Positions 26,553 to 34,978 of a DNA stretch of 36,206 nucleotides are shown here, piece after piece. The notes under the pieces were generated by a model, which was not told the DNA's origin, did not search any database, and worked only from the letters and a program-made list of their open reading frames with translations. Origin of the DNA: Pseudomonadota bacterium (GTDB lineage Bacteria > Pseudomonadota > Gammaproteobacteria > Burkholderiales > Burkholderiaceae_C); the NCBI GenBank assembly GCA_021845965.1, contig JAJZUZ010000012.1, forward strand, positions 1 to 36,206, read 5' to 3'. A program made the position numbers and the translations under genes. Numbering within the stretch: the stretch's first letter is position 1; every line of letters starts with the position of its first letter.

Positions 26553-26581
26553 ATTGTAATTTATCAAGAATTTATCCACAA
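26553..26581 (-). promoter_or_regulatory. dnaA promoter with overlapping DnaA box
   Basis: Reading the minus strand: -35 TTGTGG (26581-26576), a 17-base spacer, -10 TACAAT (26558-26553). The perfect DnaA box TTATCCACA (26572-26580) overlaps the -35, so DnaA could repress its own gene. The predicted start is near 26546. Confidence 0.65.
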
Positions 26582-26637
26582 ATCCCGGGCGTCCGTCGCT
26601 GGCTTCATGTATCGCAAGCACAGCAACTTCCAACACA

Positions 26638-26666
26638 TTGCCGGCATTGAATTTTTTTGCGATAAT
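26638..26666 (+). promoter_or_regulatory. rpmH operon promoter
   Basis: -35 TTGCCG (26638-26643), a 17-base spacer containing a T7 run, -10 GATAAT (26661-26666). It predicts a start near 26673 and a leader of about 160 bases before rpmH. It is divergent from the dnaA promoter. Confidence 0.65.
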
Positions 26667-26714
26667 TCAAGGTTTCCCCGAGGCCCGTGGCCTGTCCGGA
26701 CTGCGTCACAAGGT

Positions 26715-26753
26715 GCAGCCCCCGGCGGCAAGCATGTGGGCGGGAGGGGCTGC
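26715..26753 (+). other. structured leader of rpmH
   Basis: GCAGCCCC (26715-26722) pairs with GGGGCTGC (26746-26753). A second short pairing, CGGCT (26753-26757) with AGCCG (26767-26771), follows. The stretch 26582-26835 holds the promoter and this GC-rich leader but no coding region I can support. Confidence 0.35.
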
Positions 26754-26835
26754 GGCTGAGAGCCTGAGCCGGCATGGCAAAGGTTGAGGGCAGCGCAGCA
26801 AGAACAATTCCACCGCTTTACACAAGGATTTCGCG

Positions 26836-26970
26836 ATGAAACGTACCTATCAACCTTCCAAGATCCGCCGTGCGCGTACCCATGGTTTTCTGGTCCGCAT
26901 GAAGACCCGTGGGGGCCGCGCCGTGATCAATGCACGTCGCGCCAAGGGCCGCAAGCGTCTGGCCGTCTAA
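26836..26970 (+). CDS. rpmH: 50S ribosomal protein L34
   Basis: A 44-residue, very basic protein of exact family length: [44 protein letters not shown] in three conserved blocks (KRTYQPS, RTHGF, GR..I..RR.KGR). AAGGA lies about 9 bases before the ATG. It is the first gene of the rpmH-rnpA-yidD-yidC cluster and is divergent from dnaA. Confidence 0.98.
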   Translation: MKRTYQPSKIRRARTHGFLVRMKTRGGRAVINARRAKGRKRLAV

Positions 26971-27013
26971 GCAGTCCTCCAGCCAGCACGCCCGGCGGGT
27001 TTGCATAGCGCAC

Positions 27014-27442
27014 ATGTCGGCGCAACGGCAGGCTCGGCGGCTGAAGACCCGGGAACAGTTTCAGGCTGTGCTGGCCTGCGCCCCAGTGGCCCGGACGGAA
27101 CATTTCGTCATGCATCGCATGAACCTGGATACGGCCGATTCTGCAATGGCATTGGCTCCGTTCCGGCTTTTTGTCGACGCCCGATGCTGGTTCGGTGCCA
27201 TGGTTCCCAAGCGCTGGGCGCGTCGCGCCGTGACGCGTAATCTGGTCAAGCGCCAAATCTATACCCTGTTTGCGCAACAGGAAAACGCCCTGCCGCCGGC
27301 CGCCTATCTGGTGCGCCTGCGCAGCGGTTTCGACCGTGCCGAGTTTCAAAGCGCGGCGTCGGCCGCGCTGCGCGCGGCCGTCCGGGCTGAACTGCAGTAT
27401 TTGCTGGGCAGGGCTGCGCGTGCACCACGGGTGGCCACATGA
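27014..27442 (+). CDS. rnpA: ribonuclease P protein component
   Basis: RnpA assists the RNase P RNA in 5' maturation of tRNA. The 142-residue protein has the N-terminal RLKTREQFQAVL block and the RNR-type signature ARRAVTRNLVKRQIY. The ATG at 27014 is chosen since residues before RLKT vary in the family. The upstream frame overlaps rpmH. A start at 26930 would add 28 residues not typical of RnpA. It overlaps yidD by 4 bases (ATGA). Several in-frame residues after LACAPVARTEHF extend the middle loop, a feature common in betaproteobacteria. Confidence 0.9.
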   Translation: MSAQRQARRLKTREQFQAVLACAPVARTEHFVMHRMNLDTADSAMALAPFRLFVDARCWFGAMVPKRWARRAVTRNLVKRQIYTLFAQQENALPPAAYLVRLRSGFDRAEFQSAASAALRAAVRAELQYLLGRAARAPRVAT

Positions 27443-27711
27443 TCGCGCAATTTCTCATCGGCGTGGTCAAGCTCTACCGCCTGTTGCTCAGTCCCTGGCT
27501 GGGTTCGGCCTGCCGCTTCGAGCCGACCTGCTCCGCGTATGCGCTGGAGGCCTTGCAGCGCCATCACGCGTTGTCGGGCAGCTATCTGACGGTGCGACGC
27601 CTGCTGCGCTGCCATCCCTGGTGTGCCGGCGGGCATGACCCGGTGCCCGAACGGGCGCCCCGCCTGTTCACCGGCCTGCTTTCTTCCTCCTCTGAAAAGA
27701 AGACTTCATGA
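27439..27711 (+). CDS. yidD: membrane protein insertion efficiency factor YidD
   Basis: A 90-residue protein of the YidD family with the conserved YRLLLSPWLGSACRFEPTCSAYALEALQRHHALSGSYLTVRRLLRCHPWCAGGHDPVP. Cysteines and the CHPW/GGHDPVP block are intact. It is a peripheral inner-membrane protein thought to help YidC/Sec insertion. It overlaps both neighbours by 4 bases, so rnpA-yidD-yidC are translationally coupled. Confidence 0.95.
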   Translation: MIAQFLIGVVKLYRLLLSPWLGSACRFEPTCSAYALEALQRHHALSGSYLTVRRLLRCHPWCAGGHDPVPERAPRLFTGLLSSSSEKKTS

Positions 27712-29405
27712 ACGATATACGCCGCACCATCCTGTGGGTGATCTTTGGCTTTTCGCTGGTCCTGCTCTGGGACCGCTGGCAGATCCACAACGGCCGACCT
27801 GCCACGTTCTTCCCGACGCCGCACGCGGCCGCGACCGCTTCGCCGGCCGCCGCCCCGGCATCAGCGCCCGCGGTCGTTGCGCCGCCTGTTGCCACCGTGG
27901 TCAACGGCGCGGCCAGCATCGCCAAAGCCGATAGCCAGCCGGTCCTTCCGCGTGAACGCGTGGAGGTGAAGACTGATGTGCTGAAGCTGAGCTTCGACAC
28001 GGAGGGCGGTTCGCTGGTACGGTCCGAGTTCCTGCAACTCCACGAACAGGACCACAGCCGTGCCGACGTGGTGCTGCTGGACGAAAGCAGGGACCGGGTC
28101 TACGTCGCCCAGACCGGCCTCATCGCCGGTGACGCCGGCGGAGCGTTCCCAACCCACAAGACCGTCATGAGGCTGGTGTCGGGCGAGCGTGAGCTCAAGG
28201 ACGGCGCCGACCAGCTGGTGGTGAAATTCGAGTCCCCCGAGATCGGTGGCGTCAAGCTGATCAAGACCTACACGCTCAAGCGCGGCAGCTACGCGATCGA
28301 CGTCAAGCACGAAGTGCAGAACCTGGGCAGCGTACCGGTGGCGCCGCAGCTGTACCTGCAACTGGTGCGTGATGGCAACAAGCTGCCGGGCGAGTCCTCC
28401 TTCTACTCCACCTTCACGGGCCCGGCGGTCTATACCGAGGCCAAGAAGTATCAGAAGATCGAGTTCAGCAACATCGAGAAGGACAAAGCTGAATTCGAGA
28501 AACACGCCGCCAACGGCTATGTGGCCATGGTGCAGCATTACTTTGCCAGCGCCTGGTTGCTCGCCGATGGTGTGCAGCGCGACATCTTTGCCCGCAAGGT
28601 GGATGCCAACCTGTATTCGGTGGGCATGATCACCCCGCTGGAAGCCGTCACGCCGGGTGGCGTGCGCAGTGTCGACGCGCGACTGTATGTCGGCCCGCAG
28701 GAGGAAAAGAAGCTGGAGGCGCTGGCCCCCGGCCTGGAACTGGTCAAGGACTACGGCTGGCTGGCCATCCTGGCCAAGCCCTTGTACTGGCTGCTGAATC
28801 AACTCCACGGCGTGCTGCACAACTGGGGCTGGTCAATCGTGGCGCTGGTGGTGCTGCTCAAGCTGGCGTTCTACTGGCTCAACGCCAAGGCCTACTCCAG
28901 CATGGCCAAGATGAAGGCCATCAACCCGCGTGTCATGGAGCTGCGCGAGAGGCTCAAGGACAAGCCGCAGCAGATGCAGCAGGAGATGATGCGCATCTAC
29001 CGCGAGGAAAAGGTCAACCCCTTGGGCGGCTGCCTGCCGATCGTGATCCAGATCCCGGTCTTCATCGCCCTGTACTGGGTGCTGCTGTCGTCGGTCGAGA
29101 TGCGCAACGCACCCTGGATCCTGTGGGTGACCGACCTCTCGGCCAAGGATCCCTACTACATCCTGCCCGCGGTGATGACCCTGACCACGCTGCTGCAGAC
29201 GGCCCTCAACCCGGCGCCGCCGGACCCGATGCAGGCCAAGATGATGTGGATCATGCCGCTGGTCTTCAGCGTGATGTTCTTCGCCTTCCCGGCCGGTCTG
29301 GTGCTGTACTGGCTGACCAACAACATCCTGTCCATTGCCCAGCAATGGATCATCAACACCCGCATGGGTGTACCACCGCAGTTCAACTTGCCGAAGTTCA
29401 AGTAA
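27708..29405 (+). CDS. yidC: membrane protein insertase YidC
   Basis: YidC inserts inner-membrane proteins alone or with SecYEG. The 565-residue protein has an N-terminal membrane helix (about 6-24), an Ala/Pro-rich linker, and a large periplasmic domain to about residue 345. The conserved C-terminal core follows, with LLNQLHGVLHNWGWSIVALVVLLKLAFYWLNAKAYSSMAKMKAINPRV, the cytoplasmic coiled hairpin, and helices ending YWLTNNILSIAQQWIINTRMG. This is the proteobacterial type with the P1 domain. The stop is followed by a hairpin with a T-rich tail. Confidence 0.97.
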   Translation: MNDIRRTILWVIFGFSLVLLWDRWQIHNGRPATFFPTPHAAATASPAAAPASAPAVVAPPVATVVNGAASIAKADSQPVLPRERVEVKTDVLKLSFDTEGGSLVRSEFLQLHEQDHSRADVVLLDESRDRVYVAQTGLIAGDAGGAFPTHKTVMRLVSGERELKDGADQLVVKFESPEIGGVKLIKTYTLKRGSYAIDVKHEVQNLGSVPVAPQLYLQLVRDGNKLPGESSFYSTFTGPAVYTEAKKYQKIEFSNIEKDKAEFEKHAANGYVAMVQHYFASAWLLADGVQRDIFARKVDANLYSVGMITPLEAVTPGGVRSVDARLYVGPQEEKKLEALAPGLELVKDYGWLAILAKPLYWLLNQLHGVLHNWGWSIVALVVLLKLAFYWLNAKAYSSMAKMKAINPRVMELRERLKDKPQQMQQEMMRIYREEKVNPLGGCLPIVIQIPVFIALYWVLLSSVEMRNAPWILWVTDLSAKDPYYILPAVMTLTTLLQTALNPAPPDPMQAKMMWIMPLVFSVMFFAFPAGLVLYWLTNNILSIAQQWIINTRMGVPPQFNLPKFK

Positions 29406-29416
29406 GGTGAACGACC

Positions 29417-29443
29417 AGGGCCGCGCAAGCGGCCCTTGTTCTT
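29417..29443 (+). terminator. rho-independent terminator after yidC
   Basis: AGGGCCGC (29417-29424) pairs with GCGGCCCT (29429-29436) around a GCAA tetraloop, followed by TGTTCTT. It lies 12 bases after the yidC stop and 29 before mnmE. Confidence 0.8.
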
Positions 29444-29471
29444 GCAGCCGACGCCAAATTTCAATCCTCCC

Positions 29472-30872
29472 ATGCTTGCCCGTCATCAGGAACCCATCGC
29501 CGCCATCGCCACCGCACCGGGGCGGGGCGCGGTCGGCATCGTGCGCGTGAGCGGGCGCGGCCTGGCGCCTTTTGTCCAGGGCTTGTGCGGGCGGGAACTA
29601 CAGCCGCGGCACGCCACCTATCTGCCCCTGCGCGATCATGCCGGCGAGGTGCTGGACCATGGCCTGGCCATCCACTTTCCTGCGCCGCATTCCTACACCG
29701 GCGAGGACGTGTTGGAGCTGCAGGTGCACGGCGGACAGGTGGTCCTGCAACTCCTGCTGGCGCGTTGCCTGGAGGTGGCCGCGCAAAAGGACCCGGCCAG
29801 CGGTCGCCCCTGCCTCCCCGGATTGCGCCTGGCCCAGCCGGGTGAGTTCACGGAACGAGCCTTTCTGAACGACAAGATCGATCTGGCGCAGGCGGAGGCC
29901 ATTGCCGACCTGATTGATGCCAGTACCGAAGCCGCTGCGCGCAGCGCCAGCCGCTCGCTTGACGGCGCCTTCTCACGCGAGATCGGCGTGCTGCGCGAAG
30001 CCCTGATCCAGCTGCGCATGCTGGTCGAGGCCACGCTGGATTTTCCGGAAGAGGAGATTGATTTTCTCCAGAAGGCGGACGCCCAGGGGCAGCTGGTTCG
30101 GCTACAGCGGCAACTGGCGGCCGTGCTGCAGCATGCGCGCCAGGGCAGCCTGCTGCGCGAGGGCATCAAGGTGGTGATTGCGGGGCAGCCCAATGCCGGC
30201 AAGAGTTCCCTGCTGAATGCGCTCGCCGGCGCCGAGCTGGCCATCGTCACCCCGATTCCGGGCACCACACGGGACAAGGTGCAACAGACCATCCAGATCG
30301 AAGGTGTGCCGCTGCACGTGATCGACACCGCTGGCTTACGCGAGAGCCGTGATGAGGTCGAGCGCATCGGCATTGCACGCGCCTGGGCCGAGATCGAGGG
30401 CGCGGACGCCGTGCTGTTTCTGCATGACCTGACGCGTCAGCCGCAGTCCGACTACCGCGCCGCCGACGCCGTCATCGCCCGGACGTTGGCGCTGCGATTG
30501 CCGCCGCGGGTGCCGGTGCTCGACGTCTGGAACAAGGCAGACGCCGCGCAGCCGCCCGCCGAAGGCCTTAGCCTGTCAGCCAAGACGGGCGCCGGACTGG
30601 ACGTGCTGCGTCGCCGCCTGCTCGAAACCGTAGGCTGGCAGGCGGCACCGGAGGGGCTGTACATCGCACGCGAGCGGCATGTCCAAGCCTTGCAGCGCGT
30701 ACAACAGCATCTGGCGCAGGCCGCCGCGCATCTGGCGGCGCAGGCCCAGGCCCTGGACCTGCTGGCCGAGGAACTGCGCCTGGCGCAAAACGCGCTCAAC
30801 GAAATCACGGGCGAGTTCACCTCCGATGACCTGTTGGGCGTGATCTTCTCGCGCTTTTGCATCGGCAAGTAG
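29472..30872 (+). CDS. mnmE: tRNA modification GTPase MnmE (TrmE)
   Basis: MnmE partners with MnmG in wobble-uridine modification. The 466-residue protein has the N-terminal tetrahydrofolate-binding domain ([39 protein letters not shown]). The inserted G domain has GQPNAGKSS (about 238-246), the TTRD switch, DTAGLRE and NKAD. The C-terminal CIGK contains the catalytic-site cysteine. The ATG at 29472 is chosen over 29436 because the added residues are not family-like. It follows the yidC terminator and may have its own promoter. Confidence 0.97.
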   Translation: MLARHQEPIAAIATAPGRGAVGIVRVSGRGLAPFVQGLCGRELQPRHATYLPLRDHAGEVLDHGLAIHFPAPHSYTGEDVLELQVHGGQVVLQLLLARCLEVAAQKDPASGRPCLPGLRLAQPGEFTERAFLNDKIDLAQAEAIADLIDASTEAAARSASRSLDGAFSREIGVLREALIQLRMLVEATLDFPEEEIDFLQKADAQGQLVRLQRQLAAVLQHARQGSLLREGIKVVIAGQPNAGKSSLLNALAGAELAIVTPIPGTTRDKVQQTIQIEGVPLHVIDTAGLRESRDEVERIGIARAWAEIEGADAVLFLHDLTRQPQSDYRAADAVIARTLALRLPPRVPVLDVWNKADAAQPPAEGLSLSAKTGAGLDVLRRRLLETVGWQAAPEGLYIARERHVQALQRVQQHLAQAAAHLAAQAQALDLLAEELRLAQNALNEITGEFTSDDLLGVIFSRFCIGK

Positions 30873-30901
30873 GTCGCGTCTTTGCGCCCCATGAACATGG
30901 C

Positions 30902-30930
30902 TTGTCAAGGAATGGAAAACCGCGTACTTT
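30902..30930 (+). promoter_or_regulatory. promoter for the CNB-domain gene
   Basis: -35 TTGTCA (30902-30907), a 17-base spacer, -10 TACTTT (30925-30930). The predicted start near 30937 coincides with the first ATG of the gene, pointing to a leaderless transcript. Confidence 0.55.
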
Positions 30931-30936
30931 GCATGC

Positions 30937-31431
30937 ATGATGCAGACCACGCCGTCTACCGATAACCACGCCGATGTCCGCCGCCTCGCAGCGGTATGCC
31001 TGGAGAACAGCCGCGAGCCCGCGCTCGGCCGGCACCTGCTACCCTCCGACTGGGCGGAGTTGCTGCCCTATCTGCAAGCGGTGACACTGGCGGCGTCGCA
31101 GGTGCTGATCAGCCAAGGCGCCAGCGACCGCACGGTGTATTTCGTTGAAATCGGGCGCCTGAGCGTGCATTACGAAGACTCGACGGGCCGCATCCATCTG
31201 GCCAGCGTCGGACCTGGCTCGGCCGTCGGTGAAGGCAGCTTCTTTTCCCATCGTCCCCGCAACGCGACCGTGCAGGCGGCCAGTCCGAGCCGGGTCTGGG
31301 CGTTGACGCCGGCGCGATTCGCCGAGCTCGCCAACCACCGCCCGGCAACCGCGCTGACCGTCGCGTTGGCCTTGGGCGGGCTGGTGTCCACGCGCACACT
31401 GGATCGGCGTCGTCGGGTATCCGTTACCTGA
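30937..31431 (+). CDS. stand-alone cyclic-nucleotide-binding-domain protein
   Basis: A 164-residue protein with one CNB/CRP-type beta-roll: LISQGASDRTVYFVEIGRLSVHY followed by GPGSAVGEGSFFSHRPRNATVQA, where the phosphate-binding Gly-Glu and Arg (PRNAT) of the cassette are kept. No helix-turn-helix or enzyme domain follows, unlike CRP/FNR regulators. The ligand may be cAMP, cGMP or none. The paired ATG codons at 30937 and 30940 are both possible. It lies between mnmE and an unrecognised gene. After it, bases 31432-31588 hold a TTGACA (31493-31498) with no good -10. Confidence 0.7.
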   Translation: MMQTTPSTDNHADVRRLAAVCLENSREPALGRHLLPSDWAELLPYLQAVTLAASQVLISQGASDRTVYFVEIGRLSVHYEDSTGRIHLASVGPGSAVGEGSFFSHRPRNATVQAASPSRVWALTPARFAELANHRPATALTVALALGGLVSTRTLDRRRRVSVT

Positions 31432-31588
31432 ATCCACCTCCCCGATGCGGCACGTGGCCGGGGGAAACAATTATTTACCGCTGCCACGTCCGTTGACAGG
31501 CACAAACGGGTGTTTGGGACGAAAATGTACACACGCCCTTCCCGCCACTGGCGCCAAGTGACTTTTTGTGTCAGCCCGACCGATCAAC

Positions 31589-32326
31589 ATGGTATTACTC
31601 GACAACCTGTTCTCCAAAAAGCCCAGCGCCAAACCGGTGCCGGCGGACGACGCCGGTCCGACCAATCTGTCGCCAGACGACGAGCAGGCGCTGGACCGCA
31701 AAAGCCAACGGCTGGAGCGCCGTGAGCTCCTGTATGCCGTGGTGCGGGAATGCATGGCACGCGTGGGCGTGCTGTCCTCCAGCTACAAATACAAGGTGCT
31801 GTCGCTGGACTCGCGGGGCAGCCAGTACCTGATCATGATGGATCTGCCCAAGGAGATGGCCGAGCACATCGGCCAGTTGGCCGAGATCGAGGAAGTCGTC
31901 ACCCAGACCGCCAGGATGCGTCACAAGATCGACGTGACGGCGGTGTACTGGCGCATCAACGAACTGGCCAAGGTGTCCGTGCTGCGCAAGCCGCGGCCGG
32001 AAGCCGAGCTTACTGCCGCCCGGCCGGTGCCGCCTGTGCCCAGCCCCGATCCCATCATCGACAGCCGCCGCGCCAGTCCTACCGTGCCTGGACGGCAACA
32101 CCGTTTCGAGCCCATCCGTCCGGACGAGGTGAACGCTTTCAAACAAGCGCTGGCCAGCGGCACCGCCCGGACCAAGCCGGCCGCTCCGGCGAGCCATGGC
32201 AAGCCGGGTCAGGGGACCGATTTCGCGCCGACGGAGTTCCCGACGACGGAATTCGAGCCCACGCGGCTGAACGAAGAAGAGGAGCGCATGCCCCTCAGCC
32301 GCACGCAGTACGGCGATCTGATCTGA
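31589..32326 (+). CDS. conserved-looking protein of unknown function
   Basis: I do not recognise this 245-residue protein. It has a charged N-terminus (VLLDNLFSKKPS...). A compact central domain (about residues 40-130) contains LLYAVVRECMARVGVLSSSYKYKVLSLDSRGSQYLIMMDLPKEM and a helical segment. A low-complexity Pro/Ala-rich C-terminal tail ends EEERMPLSRTQYGDLI. There is no signal peptide or membrane helix. The ATG at 31589 is preferred to a GTG at 31568, without Shine-Dalgarno support for either. It converges with apt (22 bases between stops). It reads as a real gene, with coding-like codon use and length. Confidence 0.7.
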   Translation: MVLLDNLFSKKPSAKPVPADDAGPTNLSPDDEQALDRKSQRLERRELLYAVVRECMARVGVLSSSYKYKVLSLDSRGSQYLIMMDLPKEMAEHIGQLAEIEEVVTQTARMRHKIDVTAVYWRINELAKVSVLRKPRPEAELTAARPVPPVPSPDPIIDSRRASPTVPGRQHRFEPIRPDEVNAFKQALASGTARTKPAAPASHGKPGQGTDFAPTEFPTTEFEPTRLNEEEERMPLSRTQYGDLI

Positions 32327-32348
32327 GCCAGGCGCCGGTCCGGCCCAC

Positions 32349-32918
32349 TCAGTGGCCGGCGAAATCGACCAAGGTGAAGAGCGGCAGGCCGGCTTCGCGC
32401 AGTCGCGCCGAGCCGCCCAGCTCCGGCAAGTCCACAATGGCGGCCCCCTCCATCACCGTGGCGCCCAGCTTTTCCAGCAGCCTCTTGCCAGCCATCATGG
32501 TGCCGCCCGTGGCAATCAGATCGTCCACCAGCAGTACCCGATCGCCGCGCTTGACGGCGTCGGTGTGCAGTTCCACCGTGGCGCTGCCATATTCGAGTTC
32601 GTAGGTCTCCTCCACCGTGGTGAAGGGCAGCTTGCCCTTCTTGCGGATGGGCACGAAGCCGACCGCCAGCTCATAGGCGATGACTGCACCCAGAATGAAG
32701 CCACGCGCGTCCAGGCCGGCCACCACGTCGGGACGCATGCCCTGGTCCATGTAGCGGTGCACGAAGGCGTCCACCATGACCCGAAATACCTTGGGATCCT
32801 GCAGCAGGGGCGTGATGTCGCGGAACTGCACCCCCGGCGCCGGCCAGTTCGGTACGGTGCGGATGTGGCTCTTGAGGTATTCGTTGATGTTGCGGTCCTG
32901 CATGGTCAATCGTTCCAT
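32349..32918 (-). CDS. apt: adenine phosphoribosyltransferase
   Basis: Apt converts adenine and PRPP to AMP in purine salvage. The 189-residue protein has [21 protein letters not shown], the [10 protein letters not shown] block and the PRPP-binding loop [17 protein letters not shown]. The start may instead be the ATG at 32903 (MQDRN), which fits relatives as well. The gene is on the minus strand, transcribed away from the antiporter, with 30 bases between the two. Confidence 0.95.
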   Translation of the reverse strand: MERLTMQDRNINEYLKSHIRTVPNWPAPGVQFRDITPLLQDPKVFRVMVDAFVHRYMDQGMRPDVVAGLDARGFILGAVIAYELAVGFVPIRKKGKLPFTTVEETYELEYGSATVELHTDAVKRGDRVLLVDDLIATGGTMMAGKRLLEKLGATVMEGAAIVDLPELGGSARLREAGLPLFTLVDFAGH

Positions 32919-32948
32919 TTCGGCGCTGCCGGGAAGATCAGGGATTCG

Positions 32949-34934
32949 TCAACCCTGCAGCAGCAGCGCTTCGGCGCGCGCCAGGGCTTCGGGCGTGCCC
33001 GAAAGCACCAGGGTATCGCCCTCCTCGAAGAGCACATTGTCGCTCGGGTTGACCGTCTTGCCGCTGTGGCGACGCAGGTTCAGCACCCGTGCGTCCGGCA
33101 GCTGGGCCTGCATCTCCGCCCACGTGCGCCCGATGGCACGGCCGCCGGCCAGGAGCGTCAGGCTGGTGAGGCGCTCCTGCGCCTGGTCGCTACCCGAGGT
33201 GTCGTCTGCTCCATGAAAATAGCCGCGCAACAGGTTGTAGCGTGCCTCCCGCTGGTCCTGCACCAGCCGGATCACGCGCCGCATGGGGACCCCCACCAGT
33301 GCCAGCGCATGGCTGGCCAGCATGAGCGAGCCCTCGATGGCCTCGGGTACCACCTCGGTCGCACCGGCCGCGCGCAGGCGATCCAGCGCGTGATCGTCCT
33401 GCGTGCGCACAATGACGGGGATGGTGGGCGCGTGGGCACGTACATTCGCCAGCACCTTGAGTGCACCGGGCACATCGAGATACGTGATCACGACCGCGCT
33501 GGCGCGGCTCAGTCCGGCCGCCACCAGGGCCTGCAGGCGCGCCGCGTCGCCGTAGACCACGGCGTTGCCGGCGGCCGCGGCATGCCGGACCCGGTCCGGA
33601 TCGAGATCCAGTGCGATGTAGGGAATCTTCTCACCGTCGAGCATGCGCGCCAGGTTCTGGCCGCAGCGCCCGTAGCCGCAGATCACCACGTGCTTGCTGG
33701 TGTTGATGGATTTGCGCGCGATATTGGTCATCTGCAGCGACTGTTGCAGCCACTCGCTGGCGACCAGTTTCATCACGATGCCGTTGCTGTACATGATGAT
33801 GAAGGGCGTGGCCAGCATGGACAGCACCATCGAGGCCAGGATGGGACTGAGCGCGGCGGCTTCGATCAATCCCTGCTCCTGCGTGAGCGTCAACAGCACA
33901 AAGCCGAATTCGCCCGCCTGTGCGAGGTACAGGCCGGTGCGCAGCGCCACGCCCATGGGGGCCCCCAGGAGACGCGCCAAGGCCGTGATCAGGACCAGCT
34001 TGAGCGCCAGCGACGAGACCAGCAGCATGAACACCAGCGGCCAGCGCTGCCATACGATCGTCCAGTCCAGCAGCATGCCGATGGTGATGAAGAAAAGCCC
34101 CAGCAGCACGTCATGAAACGGCCGGATGTCGGTCTCCACCTGCTGCTTGTATTCCGTCTCCGAGATCAGCATGCCGGCAATGAAGGCGCCCAGCGCCATG
34201 CTCAGTCCCGCCAGTTCGGTCAGCCACGCCAGGCCCAGTGTGATGAGCAGCAGGTTGAGCATGAACAGTTCATTGCTCTTGCGCCGCGCCACGGCCGTGA
34301 GCCAGCGCCGCATCACGCGCTGCCCGCCCAGCAACAGCAGGGACAACAGCACGGTGGCCTTGAGCAGGGCCAGGCCCAGCGCGCCCAGCAACTCGTTGGC
34401 CGGGCTGCCCAGCGCGGGGATCAGCACCAGCAGCGGCACGACGGCCAGATCCTGGAACAGCAGGATGCCCATGATGCGCTTGCCGTGTTCGGACTCCAGC
34501 TCCAGCCGGTCGGCCATGAGCTTGCCGACGATGGCGGTACTGCTCATGGCCATGACGCCCGAGAGCGCCAGCGCGGTCTGCCAGCGGATGGACCACAGGT
34601 CCGGCAGCAGCAGATTGAGCAGGAAGGTGCCGACTACCGTGAACGCCATGGTGAGCAGCACCTGCAGCACGCCCAATCCAAAGACGTGGCGCCGCATGGC
34701 GCGCAGGCGCGGCAGATTGAACTCCAGGCCGATGGCAAACATCAGGAACACGACACCAAACTCGGCCAGGTGGCGCACGCCACTGGAGTTCTGCGCCAGA
34801 GCGAGGGCATTCGGCCCGATGACCACCCCCACGCTCAGATAGCCCAGCATGGGCGGGAGCTTGAGACTGCGGAAGATCACCACGCCCATCACGGCGGCAA
34901 GCAGATAGACCAGCGTCAGTTCAAGCGCACTCAT
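32949..34934 (-). CDS. Kef/CPA2-type monovalent cation:proton antiporter
   Basis: A 661-residue inner-membrane antiporter of the CPA2 family. An Na/H exchanger domain with about twelve helices starts LELTLVYLLAAVMGVVIFRSLKLPPMLGYLSVGVVIGPNALAL. A TrkA-N Rossmann domain follows (HVVICGYGRCGQNLARML, about 400), then a TrkA-C-like domain (TSLTLLAGGRAIGRTWAEMQ). This layout matches KefB/KefC and YbaL. The glutathione-specific features of KefC cannot be confirmed. Only 44 bases separate its start from the divergent kdsD start. A -10 TAGTAT (34942-34947 on the complement) lies immediately before its ATG. Confidence 0.9.
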   Translation of the reverse strand: MSALELTLVYLLAAVMGVVIFRSLKLPPMLGYLSVGVVIGPNALALAQNSSGVRHLAEFGVVFLMFAIGLEFNLPRLRAMRRHVFGLGVLQVLLTMAFTVVGTFLLNLLLPDLWSIRWQTALALSGVMAMSSTAIVGKLMADRLELESEHGKRIMGILLFQDLAVVPLLVLIPALGSPANELLGALGLALLKATVLLSLLLLGGQRVMRRWLTAVARRKSNELFMLNLLLITLGLAWLTELAGLSMALGAFIAGMLISETEYKQQVETDIRPFHDVLLGLFFITIGMLLDWTIVWQRWPLVFMLLVSSLALKLVLITALARLLGAPMGVALRTGLYLAQAGEFGFVLLTLTQEQGLIEAAALSPILASMVLSMLATPFIIMYSNGIVMKLVASEWLQQSLQMTNIARKSINTSKHVVICGYGRCGQNLARMLDGEKIPYIALDLDPDRVRHAAAAGNAVVYGDAARLQALVAAGLSRASAVVITYLDVPGALKVLANVRAHAPTIPVIVRTQDDHALDRLRAAGATEVVPEAIEGSLMLASHALALVGVPMRRVIRLVQDQREARYNLLRGYFHGADDTSGSDQAQERLTSLTLLAGGRAIGRTWAEMQAQLPDARVLNLRRHSGKTVNPSDNVLFEEGDTLVLSGTPEALARAEALLLQG

Positions 34935-34941
34935 CCCCGCA

Positions 34942-34973
34942 TACTAGCAAGACCGCAACGGCCCGATAAAATC
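34942..34973. promoter_or_regulatory. divergent overlapping promoters of the antiporter and kdsD
   Basis: For kdsD, TAAAAT (34968-34973) is 5 bases before the ATG at 34979. For the antiporter, TAGTAT read on the minus strand (34947-34942) with TTATCG 17 bases upstream (34970-34965) ends 7 bases before its ATG at 34934. Both transcripts would start at or next to their start codons. Confidence 0.45.
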
Positions 34974-34978
34974 GCCGC

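Noticed and set aside
31493-31526. Promoter before the unrecognised gene at 31589
   Set aside because: TTGACA is good, but the only -10-like GAAAAT lies 22 bases downstream, which is too far for a normal promoter.
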